In this document: positions 1 to 9,602 of the stretch, piece after piece
Layout of the letters: every line of letters starts with the position of its first letter
How positions within the stretch are numbered: position 1 is the first letter of the stretch
NCBI RefSeq assembly: GCF_000237925.1
Contig: NC_031496.1
Coordinates: 17,070,245 to 17,134,244 of the forward strand
Length of the DNA: 64,000 bases
DNA from: Schistosoma mansoni
Lineage: Eukaryota; Platyhelminthes; Trematoda; Strigeidida; Schistosomatidae
Direction: 5' to 3'
The notes under the pieces: model-generated
Told to the model about the DNA's origin: nothing
The model's database searches: none
Seen by the model: only the letters and a program-made list of their open reading frames with translations
Program-made: the position numbers and the translations under genes

Positions 1-205
1 TAATACCGAGACGTGCCAAAGAGTACAGGCGAACAGGCAGTGCGTGAGCAAGTTCGAACCAAACAAGGCGGAGAGCGAAACAAGAAGTGAAACTGATACA
101 GTTAAACAAATATAGTAAAACAATCTCTGGTACAATTGGTTACAATAATAATAATTGTTTCCGTTATTCCAATCGTGTTCTTATCGAGACTGGCCGGTCA
201 CTACA
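1..205 (-). repeat. 3' LTR (partial) of the gypsy-like element
   Basis: This is 99.5% identical by eye to 2611-2815. The only difference seen is CGGTCA versus CAGTCA near the end. The rest of this LTR lies outside the window. Confidence 0.85.
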
Positions 206-773
206 GGAGCCCCCCGCTAGAAAGGGTTTACACTTTCGATACGTAGCGGTTTCGTTCGTGGGACTGATCGCGAAACGTGCAATTGTAGGACGAAGGCGTT
301 GGCAGAACAGGAAGTGATCGTTGATCCTCGAGTTGCCACCAAAAGTCTTTGACGTAGAACGGTACCAGAAGGAACGTACTGTGTTGATTGTTTGGATTAG
401 CATGCTACACCAGAGTGGTTTGTATCCAGAATCTGAAGGTTGCGTTCGCAGAGGTCCGGACCAGAAACGCTGCAGACGTAGGACGAAACCAGATGGAGCC
501 AAGGAACCAGATGCGACCAGGATAACCATATTCGGGACCAAATGTATATTATACGTATTTGGAGCCAGAGAGGTCGACTGAGTGCGTTGACTAGAGCGTG
601 GGTGATCAGGCCAGCTTTCGCCAAAATTTACTGAAGTCGACGATACCAAAACGACGATGGTCGGAGGCGTAGGCTCGGGGTAAACAAAAAAAATTGAGAG
701 AAAAAGAGAAAAGTGTAGCATTCGTGTAGTAGAGGGTTAGGGTCCTATACTGTATCCGCAGTTGGTTATGAGG
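206..773. other. 3' untranslated part of the gypsy-like element
   Basis: This stretch lies between the pol remnant and the left LTR, with the polypurine tract at 206-220. Open frames here have no recognisable protein similarity and I do not call them genes. Confidence 0.55.
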
Positions 774-1358
774 TTAGTCGCGAAAGCATACGGGTAAGCG
801 TACTCGGCGACCGGAACGTGAGACGGTAGTCTCGTTCGAACCTCGTGAGCCTGCAATCTCATCCGCAGTCAAGGGCGGTGTGGTCTGCTGGTCTGGACGT
901 GAGACGAAAGTCTCGTCCGTAGACGGGGCAGATGACACGTGCTGTTGACTGGGACGTGAGAATGAGGTCTCAGGTGCATCTAGCGTGGGATCCGAAGTAG
1001 ATGTAGAGATCCCGCTAGGAGCTTTGATGGGTCTAGCATTGGGTCTCGGCTTATCAGGTAGGGCACTGTCATCGATGTGTGCTGGCATGAGACGATCAAT
1101 GCTGATTATTTTGACGCGGCCATGTCGATCAACCTTGAAGGTCTTTTCGTGACGGGAAATCACGTGAAAAGGGCCTTCGTAAGGCTGTTTGCTCAGATTG
1201 ACCGTAAGTTGTCGTGTACCATAGTTAGGAATGACTGAGTCATCCGCAGCGCGTAGTCGAAGCATCGTAGCTTGAGACTTACTGTTACTGATAGGTACGA
1301 CAGAAACTTGGGCACCTGTATCCACTAGGTACCTAGCGTTAGAGCGATAATCGTGCAC
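774..1358 (-). pseudogene. pol remnant: protease start joined to integrase C-terminus
   Basis: The 194-aa reading opens with an aspartic-protease active-site segment (YLVDTGAQVSVVP, residues about 11-23). At about residues 55-60 it passes directly into an integrase C-terminal segment (QPYEGPFHVISR, KTFKVDRHG, SIDRLMPAHID), then a Ser/Thr/Pro-rich tail. The rest of protease, all of reverse transcriptase and RNase H, and the integrase catalytic core are absent, so roughly 3 kb is deleted. The junction keeps the frame open. A TGA separates this reading from gag upstream in the same frame. The copy could move only with proteins from another element. Confidence 0.85.
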
Positions 1359-1408
1359 GTAAAATAAACGGTCAAACTGAGGTGAAGGGCCAGTGAGTAC
1401 GGCCGTAT

Positions 1409-2235
1409 TTACTCACCGGCTCGGGAAGTTCCCGCCTTGTATGGGCAGGGAGCTCGACAATGACGGGCACCGGCCCCGAAAGCACGGTGGAACCAGCACC
1501 AACTCGAACTCGCTTCCGAAACCGCCTTCTGGCGTGGCTTGGAAGATGCCCGCTTGGGGCGAGTCGTTACGGCTTTTCGAAAATGTGACCTGGGTCGGGG
1601 GACGTAGGAGGCTGGCACATTTGAGCGGTCTCGGAAACTGAGACGAGCATGGATACATCTGTCCCTATCCCCATGAGCCGAAGGTCGTCTAGCATCGAAA
1701 TCCATGTTTGAACGGGAAGTAGAGGCAACAATATAGTTGTCTTTGGCGCTAGCACGTGCTAGAATTTTGTCTGCTATGAGGGCCACCTTGTTCAGTGGGG
1801 TGTCCTCGAGCAGGACCGTAAGAGTTGGTTGGATACTGGCTGGTAATGCCTCGAGCCATAACTCTTTGACTATTTCGGAGTCGGCTGTCGAGTTTCCTGC
1901 AAGGGATTGCAGGCGCGTGCTAATAGAGTCCTCAATCGTTCCTCTCTTGATGGGAGGAAATATCGAAGGATGGCATCCTTAAGACTGTCGTAAACGTTCG
2001 GAACGTTCGGGTTGAGGACAACCTCACGAACAGCAGTTAAGTGATCCCCGAGCAATGATTCCAAAGCATAGGCGTACTTTTGCCTTTGGTTGGTTATGCG
2101 GCGGATCTCAAATTGAGATTCCAGTACCGCGAACCAGACTTCTGGATCATGAGGGATGAAAGGAACCGGTCGAAAATTAATAGCCTGTACCTCGGAGTCT
2201 ATAATATTTATACTATTCTTATCGTTATCCACCAT
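1409..2235 (-). pseudogene. gag of the gypsy-like element, frameshifted
   Basis: The start at 2235 opens a gag N-terminal and core region (PFIPHDPEVWF followed by helical text). The frame breaks near 1895-1905: the reading runs to a stop at 1870, while gag-like sequence continues in another frame (SEIVKELWLEALP, then ALIADKILARASA from 1786). The C-terminal part has the CWFHRAFG...RHC...PC cysteine/histidine pattern seen in flatworm and insect gypsy gag proteins. A further frame change just after it leads toward the protease frame, where a TGA follows NFPSR. Gag would package element RNA, but this copy is not expected to make intact protein. Confidence 0.8.
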
Positions 2236-2381
2236 AGTAAGTTGCCAAGATATTATATATTGAAAATATCAATACGAATATATGCAACAGAAGTGGATAG
2301 ATACACAGACTCACCGAATTGATCTGGGTTGGAAAAATGGCCAAGTTTGAACTGTGCTCGATGAATTGGGTTACCAGTTGT

Positions 2382-2465
2382 GGTTCACCAGATATTGTGC
2401 GTGTTCCAAATAGGGTTCACCAGTTTATAGTGAGTATTCCAAATACGGCTCACCAGTTTGTAGTG
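2382..2465. repeat. Short tandem repeat of about 32-33 bp next to the 5' LTR
   Basis: GGTTCACCAG or GGCTCACCAG begins at 2382, 2414 and 2447, followed by related text including TTCCAAATA. On the element strand each unit carries TGGTGAACC or TGGTGAGCC, so the candidate primer-binding site is present about three times. Confidence 0.65.
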
Positions 2466-2815
2466 GATGTCGAGTCGAAGACGGACTATGATCACCACTA
2501 CAATTCGATTACGCGCCCAGAAACGACTTGGTTCCTTTGATAGCTCGTAAATCAGAAGGCTTTATTAATCCAGATCAAGTATATTTATTGGCGATCTCGT
2601 GGTATCGAAATAATACCGAGACGTGCCAAAGAGTACAGGCGAACAGGCAGTGCGTGAGCAAGTTCGAACCAAACAAGGCGGAGAGCGAAACAAGAAGTGA
2701 AACTGATACAGTTAAACAAATATAGTAAAACAATCTCTGGTACAATTGGTTACAATAATAATAATTGTTTCCGTTATTCCAATCGTGTTCTTATCGAGAC
2801 TGGCCAGTCACTACA
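2459..2815 (-). repeat. 5' LTR of the gypsy-like element
   Basis: The right edge at 2815 is fixed by comparison with the left LTR. The left edge at 2459 is inferred from the matching inverted termini TGTAGTG and CACTACA. In element orientation the sequence just inside is AAC followed by TGGTGAGCC, a plausible primer-binding site with a 3-nt offset. Confidence 0.7.
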
Positions 2816-4784
2816 CAATCATGTTGTGATGCTGGTGGTGAGGTTGCTTTAATCATTCGACTTTTTTTGAGAGTTTTAAAAGCATCTAGACTCCTATTAG
2901 CGTTAAAAACGAACTGAATGTCACTTAGAACAGTGCAGTCAAGACAACACGACAAATCGCGGTATATGTTGTAAAATGTGATGTCAATGATTTTTGTGGT
3001 GAGTTATAATTCCCACTGTAAACATCACATGAAATTTCCAGTGCCATTCCAAATTTTTTTATTAAACCTCCTATTTCGTAGCTCAATTTCAGCTTTAAAT
3101 CCTGATACTTAGTGGTCTGGTAGTGATAATTATTCAGTACGTTTCTATCGCTTTTCCTTAAAAATCGATTACTGACGTGGTATGTGGATGTGTTGAAGCT
3201 GATTGTAAGTAATAAGTCAAGTATATCATTTTTTGTAGTCGGCATTCGGACCTGTTGAATTCACACACAAAGTTATATTTTTTCAGCCAATGTGTTATAT
3301 TATTCAGGTACTGAACTCGAATCTCATGTAGCGTTCGACAGACCAAAGCCTCCTTCAATGATTAATACTTATGTGATTTATGGAAACACTAGAAGATATG
3401 TTTTTTAAAAATTCGTAAAGTTTAGTTACTGATGGAGCGGTCGGTGAGTATATAGCACCGGTAGATACTTTTTCGATCTCCAATTTACTTTAAGACATGT
3501 GGAGTCATCCATATAGTTAAGGCATTTATTCTCGGGTTTACATGCTTAGATGTTTGAAGGGAAATAAATTATTGTACCCCTTTTATTGTGTAATGTCTAT
3601 CTGACCGATATGAAATGCAGTTGTCTACGTTTAATCAGTGGTGAGACATAGATTATTAGCGTAATGCTTGCGTGATAAGTACAATTCTTGGATTTATAAG
3701 AGTTGGTAGTTTTCAAGATGATCACTACTGTCAAAGGGAAAATTGGCACTGAATAAAAGAATATGTAGCTGAGACGTGTAGTGAAGGGTAGGGTAGCAGT
3801 TCTGTGAGTGTCCACTTAATTGGCTAAGGTGAGAATTATTTTTCGAGGGGTTATATATTCAGTAATCCTATCATGCACTTACCGTTATCTTCTGAATAGC
3901 TGACAAAATCTCACAAACGTCTCCTTGCTGTTATTGACTCCAGGATGTGATAAGTACGGTAGTCATCTTGGAACCCGGGCCAAGATGGTTATCGAAGGTA
4001 TCGTCGTGTGTAATTCAGGATACGTGTACACATGTTACATGTTCCAACGTTTTAATCTCAAGTTCTGTATTTTAGGATTTTGTAGTTATTTAATGTGTTT
4101 GCTGTGTTATTTGACATGTTTTTAGTGCTTTTCAAGATTAAAATATGTTTATTGAATGGTCGGTCATGTAATTTTTCCTTCGTTTTGGCCGTTGAACGTC
4201 TCACGACTATTTCAACTGAGTGTTGTACTAACGGAAATTTCGTGGTACTTATAAGTTCTAAACGCAAATATTAATGGTCAGATCTAAATAAACTTTTTTG
4301 AGTAAGAAGGACATCGTTTTTATTAAATTCACCTCAAACGGTTGCTTCAGCCAGTGGTGGATTATTTGTAAAGACAAAGGTTTTTTTCAAAATTGGCCTT
4401 CGTTTTATTACCTTAATAACCTGGAAATCATCGTCCTTGTATTACTTAATGAGTTTTTGCATTTAGTTGATGCGGTGTCACATCTCTAAAAATCATTTTG
4501 TGCATGACTACCCTCAAGAAAGTCGGAAATTCACGTGCTTTAATAGATATGTTGAAGTTAAGCTGTGTTTGGTAATGAAAACTAGGGTGGCGCTTTAAGT
4601 CCTGCAAACGTACATGGTACGTGTGTCATAAAGCTGGCTATTCAAAGCTTAAACTTCATACTTTTGAAAGCATTGGAGTTCAGTATATTGAGCATCATTG
4701 GAATTAAAGATGTCACCAGTATTCGGAGATTGACAACAAAATACAAGTAACATCATTTACAATCGAAAAGTGCCGACCCAGTTG
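2816..4784. other. AT-rich intergenic stretch without a recognised gene
   Basis: There is no recognisable gene. The only open frames with some protein-like character are two overlapping minus-strand frames at 3158-3358 and 2925-3245. They could be two pieces of one frameshifted or spliced sequence, but they match no family I know. Confidence 0.5.
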
Positions 4785-5625
4785 TACTTACTTACGCCTA
4801 TTACTCCCAAAGTAGCATAGGCCGCCGACCAGCATTCTCCAACCCACTCTGTCCTGGGCCCTCCCTTCTAGTTCTATCCAGTTTTTGTTCATTCTTCTCA
4901 TGTCTGTCTTCATTTCTCGGCGTAATATGTTCTTTAGTCTTCCTCTTCTCCTTTGGCCTTCAGGATTCCATGTGAGGGCTTGTCTTGTGACGCAGTTGGG
5001 TAGTTTCCTCAATGTCTGTCTTACCCACTTCCCGCGCTTCTTCCTCCACCAGAATCTGGTTTGTTATCTCCCACAGTAACTTGTTGCTGATAGTGTCTGG
5101 CCATCGGACCCGAAGTATCTTGCGTGGGCAACTGTTAATAAACACTTGTATCTTCTGGATAATGGCTTTCATAGTTCTCCACGTCTCCGCCCCATACAGT
5201 AGAACTGTCTTGACATTTGTATTGAAAATGCTGATCTTGGTGTTGGTTAACAATTGTTTTGAGTTCCAGATGTTCTTCAGTTGTAAATATGCTGCTCTTG
5301 CTTTGCCGATCCTCGCCCTCACATCTGCATCTGATCCACCGTGTTCATCGATGATGCTGCCAAGATATGTTAAGGTTTTCACATTCTCCAAAGCTTCTCC
5401 GTCAAGTGTAATTCGATTGGTGCATGCTGTATTGTATCGGAGAATGTTACTTTTCCCTTTGTTTATATTGAGACCTACTGCTGCTGAGGCTGCTGCTACA
5501 CTGGTCGTTTTCTCCTGCATTTGTTGTTGCGTGTGTGATAGAAGAGCAAGATCATCTGCAAAGTCTAAAACGTCTAGCTGCATCCTAGCTGCCCAAACAC
5601 AGTTGTAGGGAGAGTGAAATGTCAC
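4785..5625 (-). pseudogene. 3' part of an RTE-like non-LTR reverse transcriptase, 5'-truncated
   Basis: Reading leftward, the frame from about 5590 carries the RT catalytic block DFADDLALL, then the thumb and C-terminal region ([30 protein letters not shown]). A frame change near 4960-5010 leads to a last segment ([26 protein letters not shown]). The element 3' end is the short tandem TACTTACTTAC at about 4784-4795, also found at the end of the related copy near 62200. Short tandem tails and this C-terminal layout fit the RTE lineage (SR2-like elements in schistosomes). The clade is inferred. The endonuclease and N-terminal RT are missing, and the upstream edge abuts a different repeat at 5622. 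Confidence 0.8.
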
Positions 5626-5970
5626 TGAGCCCTGGCCAAATCATCCGGCGGTCGGGTCATTGAATATCGAACAGATCATCGATCCCCGTCTAGGTCAAGG
5701 ACGACCGACGCGTGTCAGTTAATCGTATGCCATGGACTGGCCCATGAGGTGGTGGTCACACTTTCGCTTGTACCTACTTTAAATAATATATTTCTCTAAT
5801 AACGTCACTCGTGTCATACGGTCTTCCAAACATTCACGTTTGTTTCTGATCGCGGTGTGACTTCGACGTCGGCCATTGGTCGCACCTTTTCTTTCCAACT
5901 CGAGTAGGCCCCTAATCATTCGACAGAGATCTTCGACGTTGATGATAGTTAAACGTTTCATGAAATGTTT
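5622..5970 (-). repeat. Dispersed repeat, copy 1 of an inverted pair
   Basis: The reverse complement aligns with about 7185-7530. Shared landmarks are GTCGAATGATT, CTCGAGTTGGA-like text, ACCACCAC.TCATGGGCCAGT and ATCGATGATCT, ending in GGGCTCAGT. Identity is roughly 75-80% by eye, with a more divergent middle. The family is unknown. Confidence 0.6.
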
Positions 5971-7184
5971 CCCTCAAACCTTAGGAAATTATTTAGTATG
6001 CCGTAAAACATAACCATCCCGCACTCAAATTAAGATGGACTGCTTTCATTTCACAGTCCTACTTAATAATTCCAGAAACATTCTGTAATTGAATTGTCAG
6101 AAGTAGCGTTAAAAGCTAATGGAGATATTTGTACTTAGAGATTGCTGAGTTATCTATAACCCTGTACCTTTGTTCTGTTGTGATTGAAGTATTCACGGTC
6201 ATATTAAGGATGAGACTCTCTGTGATTAATCATCCCCAACTGCAAAACCAGATCTAGTGAATGAATAGTGACATTCGGATCTGTTGTGTTCAAAAAACAT
6301 ACGTTCAGTTACTGGTAAAATGAACATTGGAAATAATGTCAAATAAAGCTGTTTTAAAGATGATAATATATGTATAAAAACTTTCGTTAGATATTCTTAG
6401 CGATCGTAAGCTCCAATTAGGAGCTGTAAACCTGAACACAATAATAGTCAGGACAACAGCAACAAAACGTAGATGCTGGCGTGAAAATACAGAATTTCAA
6501 TATTACGGAAAAAAATTTCCTTGATGTAAAAATCTCAGCTCACATGACATGGTTCGACTTCGCTCTCAAGAAATTTATGAATCACGGGCTTGTAACTCTA
6601 ATTTGCAGTCATCAAATAACAACACAGTTTGGAAGTTTGTGCCTGGGAATACCCACTATAAAAGCTTTGATGGGTTTCACTCTACGAGTTTGATATTAGG
6701 ACTCTAAATTTGTGATTAAATAATAGATCTGATATTACTGAACGAAAATGTACTGAAGATTTATATTTTGACAAACTCCCTCATCATACACCAAATTTCA
6801 AATCCGTCCATTTGACTCTAGTACATTTTATTACTTGAATTAATACCTATCTGTCTAATAATTTGCCCCGAAACGATGAGAAATAGATTGTCAACTTTGA
6901 GCTTATATATTAAAAGGTGTATCTAATGCAAGATCTGTCCAAAACCTGCGACACAAGCAAGAGACGGTCCAGCGCTTAGAGACAAGGAGGGACTGTGAAA
7001 GCATGTACTGTATTTAAAGACTGAATAAAGCATGTGATGGTGTACAAGAAGACTGTCATTCCCTAGAATATACGTAGAGATCTAGGGTTTTGAGTGAAAT
7101 TAGTTTGGGGTGTTTTTGGTATTGATAAGCTCAGACATGCGTATAAGAGGTCGAAAATACGAAAAATAAGATAAATAGACATGA
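5971..7184. other. Intergenic, no gene seen
   Basis: AT-rich sequence with only short open frames. No family is recognised. Confidence 0.5.
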
Positions 7185-7530
7185 AATATTGTGTAAACTA
7201 CCGACGTGGATGATTTCTGTCGAATGATTGGAGGCCTAATCGAGTTGGACGAGAACGGTCGTGGTCAGCATCTAATGTGGATTACGCCTTCGACATATTG
7301 AAGTACAATGGCTGCTTTGAAGAATGAATAATACAAAGGACGATATTACGTAAGTATATTAGTAAGAATGAGTACAAGAATGTTAGTGAGACCACCACCG
7401 CATGGGCCAGTTCATGACGTATGATTGATTGGTGTGAGTTCGTTGTTCTTGACCTTGACAGGAATCGATGATCTCTCCGATATTCAGTGACCCAACTGCA
7501 GGATGATTTGGCTAGGGCTCAGTAGCATTT
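7185..7530 (+). repeat. Dispersed repeat, copy 2 of an inverted pair
   Basis: This is the inverted partner of 5622-5970. It carries GTCGAATGATTGGAGGCC near its start and ATCGATGATCTCTCCGATAT near its end. No coding function is recognised. Confidence 0.6.
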
Positions 7531-9575
7531 AACTGCCCCTACAATAGAGACCAAAAAGAAGCAAACTCGAAAATTGTTCTCAAGAGTGTCGAGAAAAAGG
7601 CTCACCAGTAAAGATTTTATTGATACGAAAAAACTGGACACAGTTTTATGAATAATGCTTTGAAGATAAGCCAGGGTGAAGTTGATAGTTGCCAAAGGTA
7701 TTTTTAAAGCAATTTGCTCTATGAGTCGTTCGCCACGGATACATCAGATCACTGGTCGGTGATAGTGAAGTTATCATAAAGTTGTTTATAATAGCGCAGG
7801 AACAGTTTACTCTTGTAGATTTTAAACAAGTTACAGATTCATTCCAAAATTTATGCATGTAGTGAATATTTTGTTTTTCTTAACCACATTTGCAATTGGA
7901 CAGCTTAAAGAGATGTATCGTTCGTCCTAGACTTGTGTGATTTAGGGCTAAGATGAATTTAACTAATTATTTTCCAAAAAATGAACATGATGCATAATGG
8001 AGTTCGACTTTGTTGGTGGGGTTTGAGATTGTTTGCAATACAAAACTTAGGGTAATCCTCAGAAAACTTACACTGTGAGAAATAATAATTTTTTTGGGAT
8101 AATGACCACTGTCAAGAATACGAGAATATAATAATTATTGTATTTCGAAGTAAGTCACGTACCAGTTCATTGTTCCTGCTTCTACATATCCTTTTTAAAT
8201 TGCCCTCGTACCTAAACTGAACGTCCTAGGAAGAGCGCCACCTTAAAAGTAAGGTCCTCTTTTATAACGGGATTGTGTTGACTGAATGGAATTATTTCAA
8301 ACTGATATATGTCTATTCACATTTGTCTAATGTCATTTATATGGTATAGTAAGTGGCATGTTTTCGACAAAACAGTACTATTTTACTTCATTTCAAGATT
8401 CGTCAGTATTTCAATCTAAAATTCTTTGAACTTCTACACTAATTTCTGTCAAATTCCTGAATTTTTATTACGTTACGCGATGCCGCAATTTTCTGGTTTT
8501 AAGGAAAATCTTATGCATCCTGAAGAAGCCACATTGGAAAATGTAGGGAGATGACAGATACCTCAAGGGTTCCTCATGCCTGCGGTTTTTCCTCCAAATA
8601 TCCACAGGCTTTAGGGAAAAGTATGCATTTTCACGTGAGTTTATGGAAAACCCTAAAATTCCTCAGAATTTCCACGATTTTTAGAGACTAGAACTAACTA
8701 TGAATTAGTTTCCATAATTATCATGCTCAGAAAAATGAATCGGTACCTATGAAAAAGAAAAAGCGTTTTTTATGGCGTGTTGATTCATTAGTTAATGCTT
8801 TCGACTTTCAGCCACTAAGTCTTGTACTCGAACCTTGTTTCATCAACTTCCGTTTGGACAACCGGGTGGTTCCATTAGCCGTCACACTTCGAGTGTAGCT
8901 CATATACAAGTACTTGGGAATAAATATTAATTCTTTCCCAGGTTGAATATTCAACTTATAGTCTACGTCTTCTTACGTTTTTACCCTCAACTATATGAAT
9001 TGATCGTAACGAAATCGTAAAAAACCAGACTGTATACTTATATGATCAGTACACTTGATTTACAATCGTGAAAATTGAAACAGAACAAAATTTGAATTGG
9101 ATTTTAAGTTTCGCGATTAAATTTCGATGAGACCCCAAGACCGTACAACACAGACTACAATAAATCAAGAATCTTTTCATACGTGACAAATACTATGCCT
9201 CTTGAGAATTTTTCCTCGACTGTCGGTTAGATAGCTAAATGATGCGCTTCCACTTCGCCTCATCTTTGTTTGTCCTTACTTGATTATGTCTTTTGTCCAG
9301 TTCGTCTTAGTTAGTCTCCCTTCTCGTTTTTTGCTATCTGCCATCAATATGGGTTTAAATTGTTGCTCTAGGTTCTACATAATTTAGACCTCTAAATAGA
9401 TTTTGATTTTGCTTCCAATTGTAAGTTGCAATCTAATTCCTCTGTGCTAACTGGGTTCCAAAGTTGATTTAATTGTATCTTTTTTAGCCTGGGGTATAAA
9501 GCTAAAATAGTTCGCCTGATCGCGAATTTTTGATTGTTACTTTTCATCTAAGATAATATAATGATATTTTTTCTT
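7531..9575. other. Intergenic upstream of the sirtuin gene
   Basis: AT-rich, with no convincing gene. It contains a degraded tRNA-derived SINE at about 8786-8900. I could not place a promoter. Confidence 0.5.
8786..8900 (+). repeat. Degraded tRNA-derived SINE, family 2
   Basis: TTCGACTTTCAGCCACTAAG, TACTCGAACC (box B-like) and GGACAACCGGGTGG match the same blocks in the copies near 12600 and 34030. That order is typical of a tRNA-headed SINE. Confidence 0.5.
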
Positions 9576-9577
9576 AG
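9576..9577 (+). promoter_or_regulatory. Splice acceptor just upstream of the SIRT6 start
   Basis: A T-rich tract ending TTTTTTCTTAG precedes a 25-nt leader and the ATG at 9603. It can serve either a 5'UTR intron or spliced-leader trans-splicing. Sequence alone cannot decide. Confidence 0.5.
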
Positions 9578-9602
9578 TACTGTGCGCATTGAGTCAAAAT
9601 AA

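Larger units (their letters stand above)
1..2815 (-). mobile_element. Ty3/gypsy-like LTR retrotransposon, internally deleted, left LTR cut by window edge
   Basis: Positions 1-205 repeat at 2611-2815 with one difference that I can see, so these are the two LTRs of one element. Coding remnants (gag at 2235, then protease, then integrase tail) read leftward, so the element is on the minus strand. The complete right LTR is inferred as 2459-2815, because it starts TGTAGTG and ends CACTACA. A G-rich polypurine tract lies at 206-220, just inside the left LTR, as expected upstream of a 3' LTR. The flatworm-type gag cysteine motif, the DTG protease and the integrase C-terminal segment support Ty3/gypsy. 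The family name is not assigned. Confidence 0.85.

Noticed and set aside
164-721. 185-residue minus-strand open frame
   Set aside because: It lies in the 3' untranslated part of the LTR element and runs into the LTR; no protein similarity.
5012-5608. 198-residue plus-strand open frame
   Set aside because: It is the antisense shadow of the RTE-like RT fragment that reads on the minus strand.
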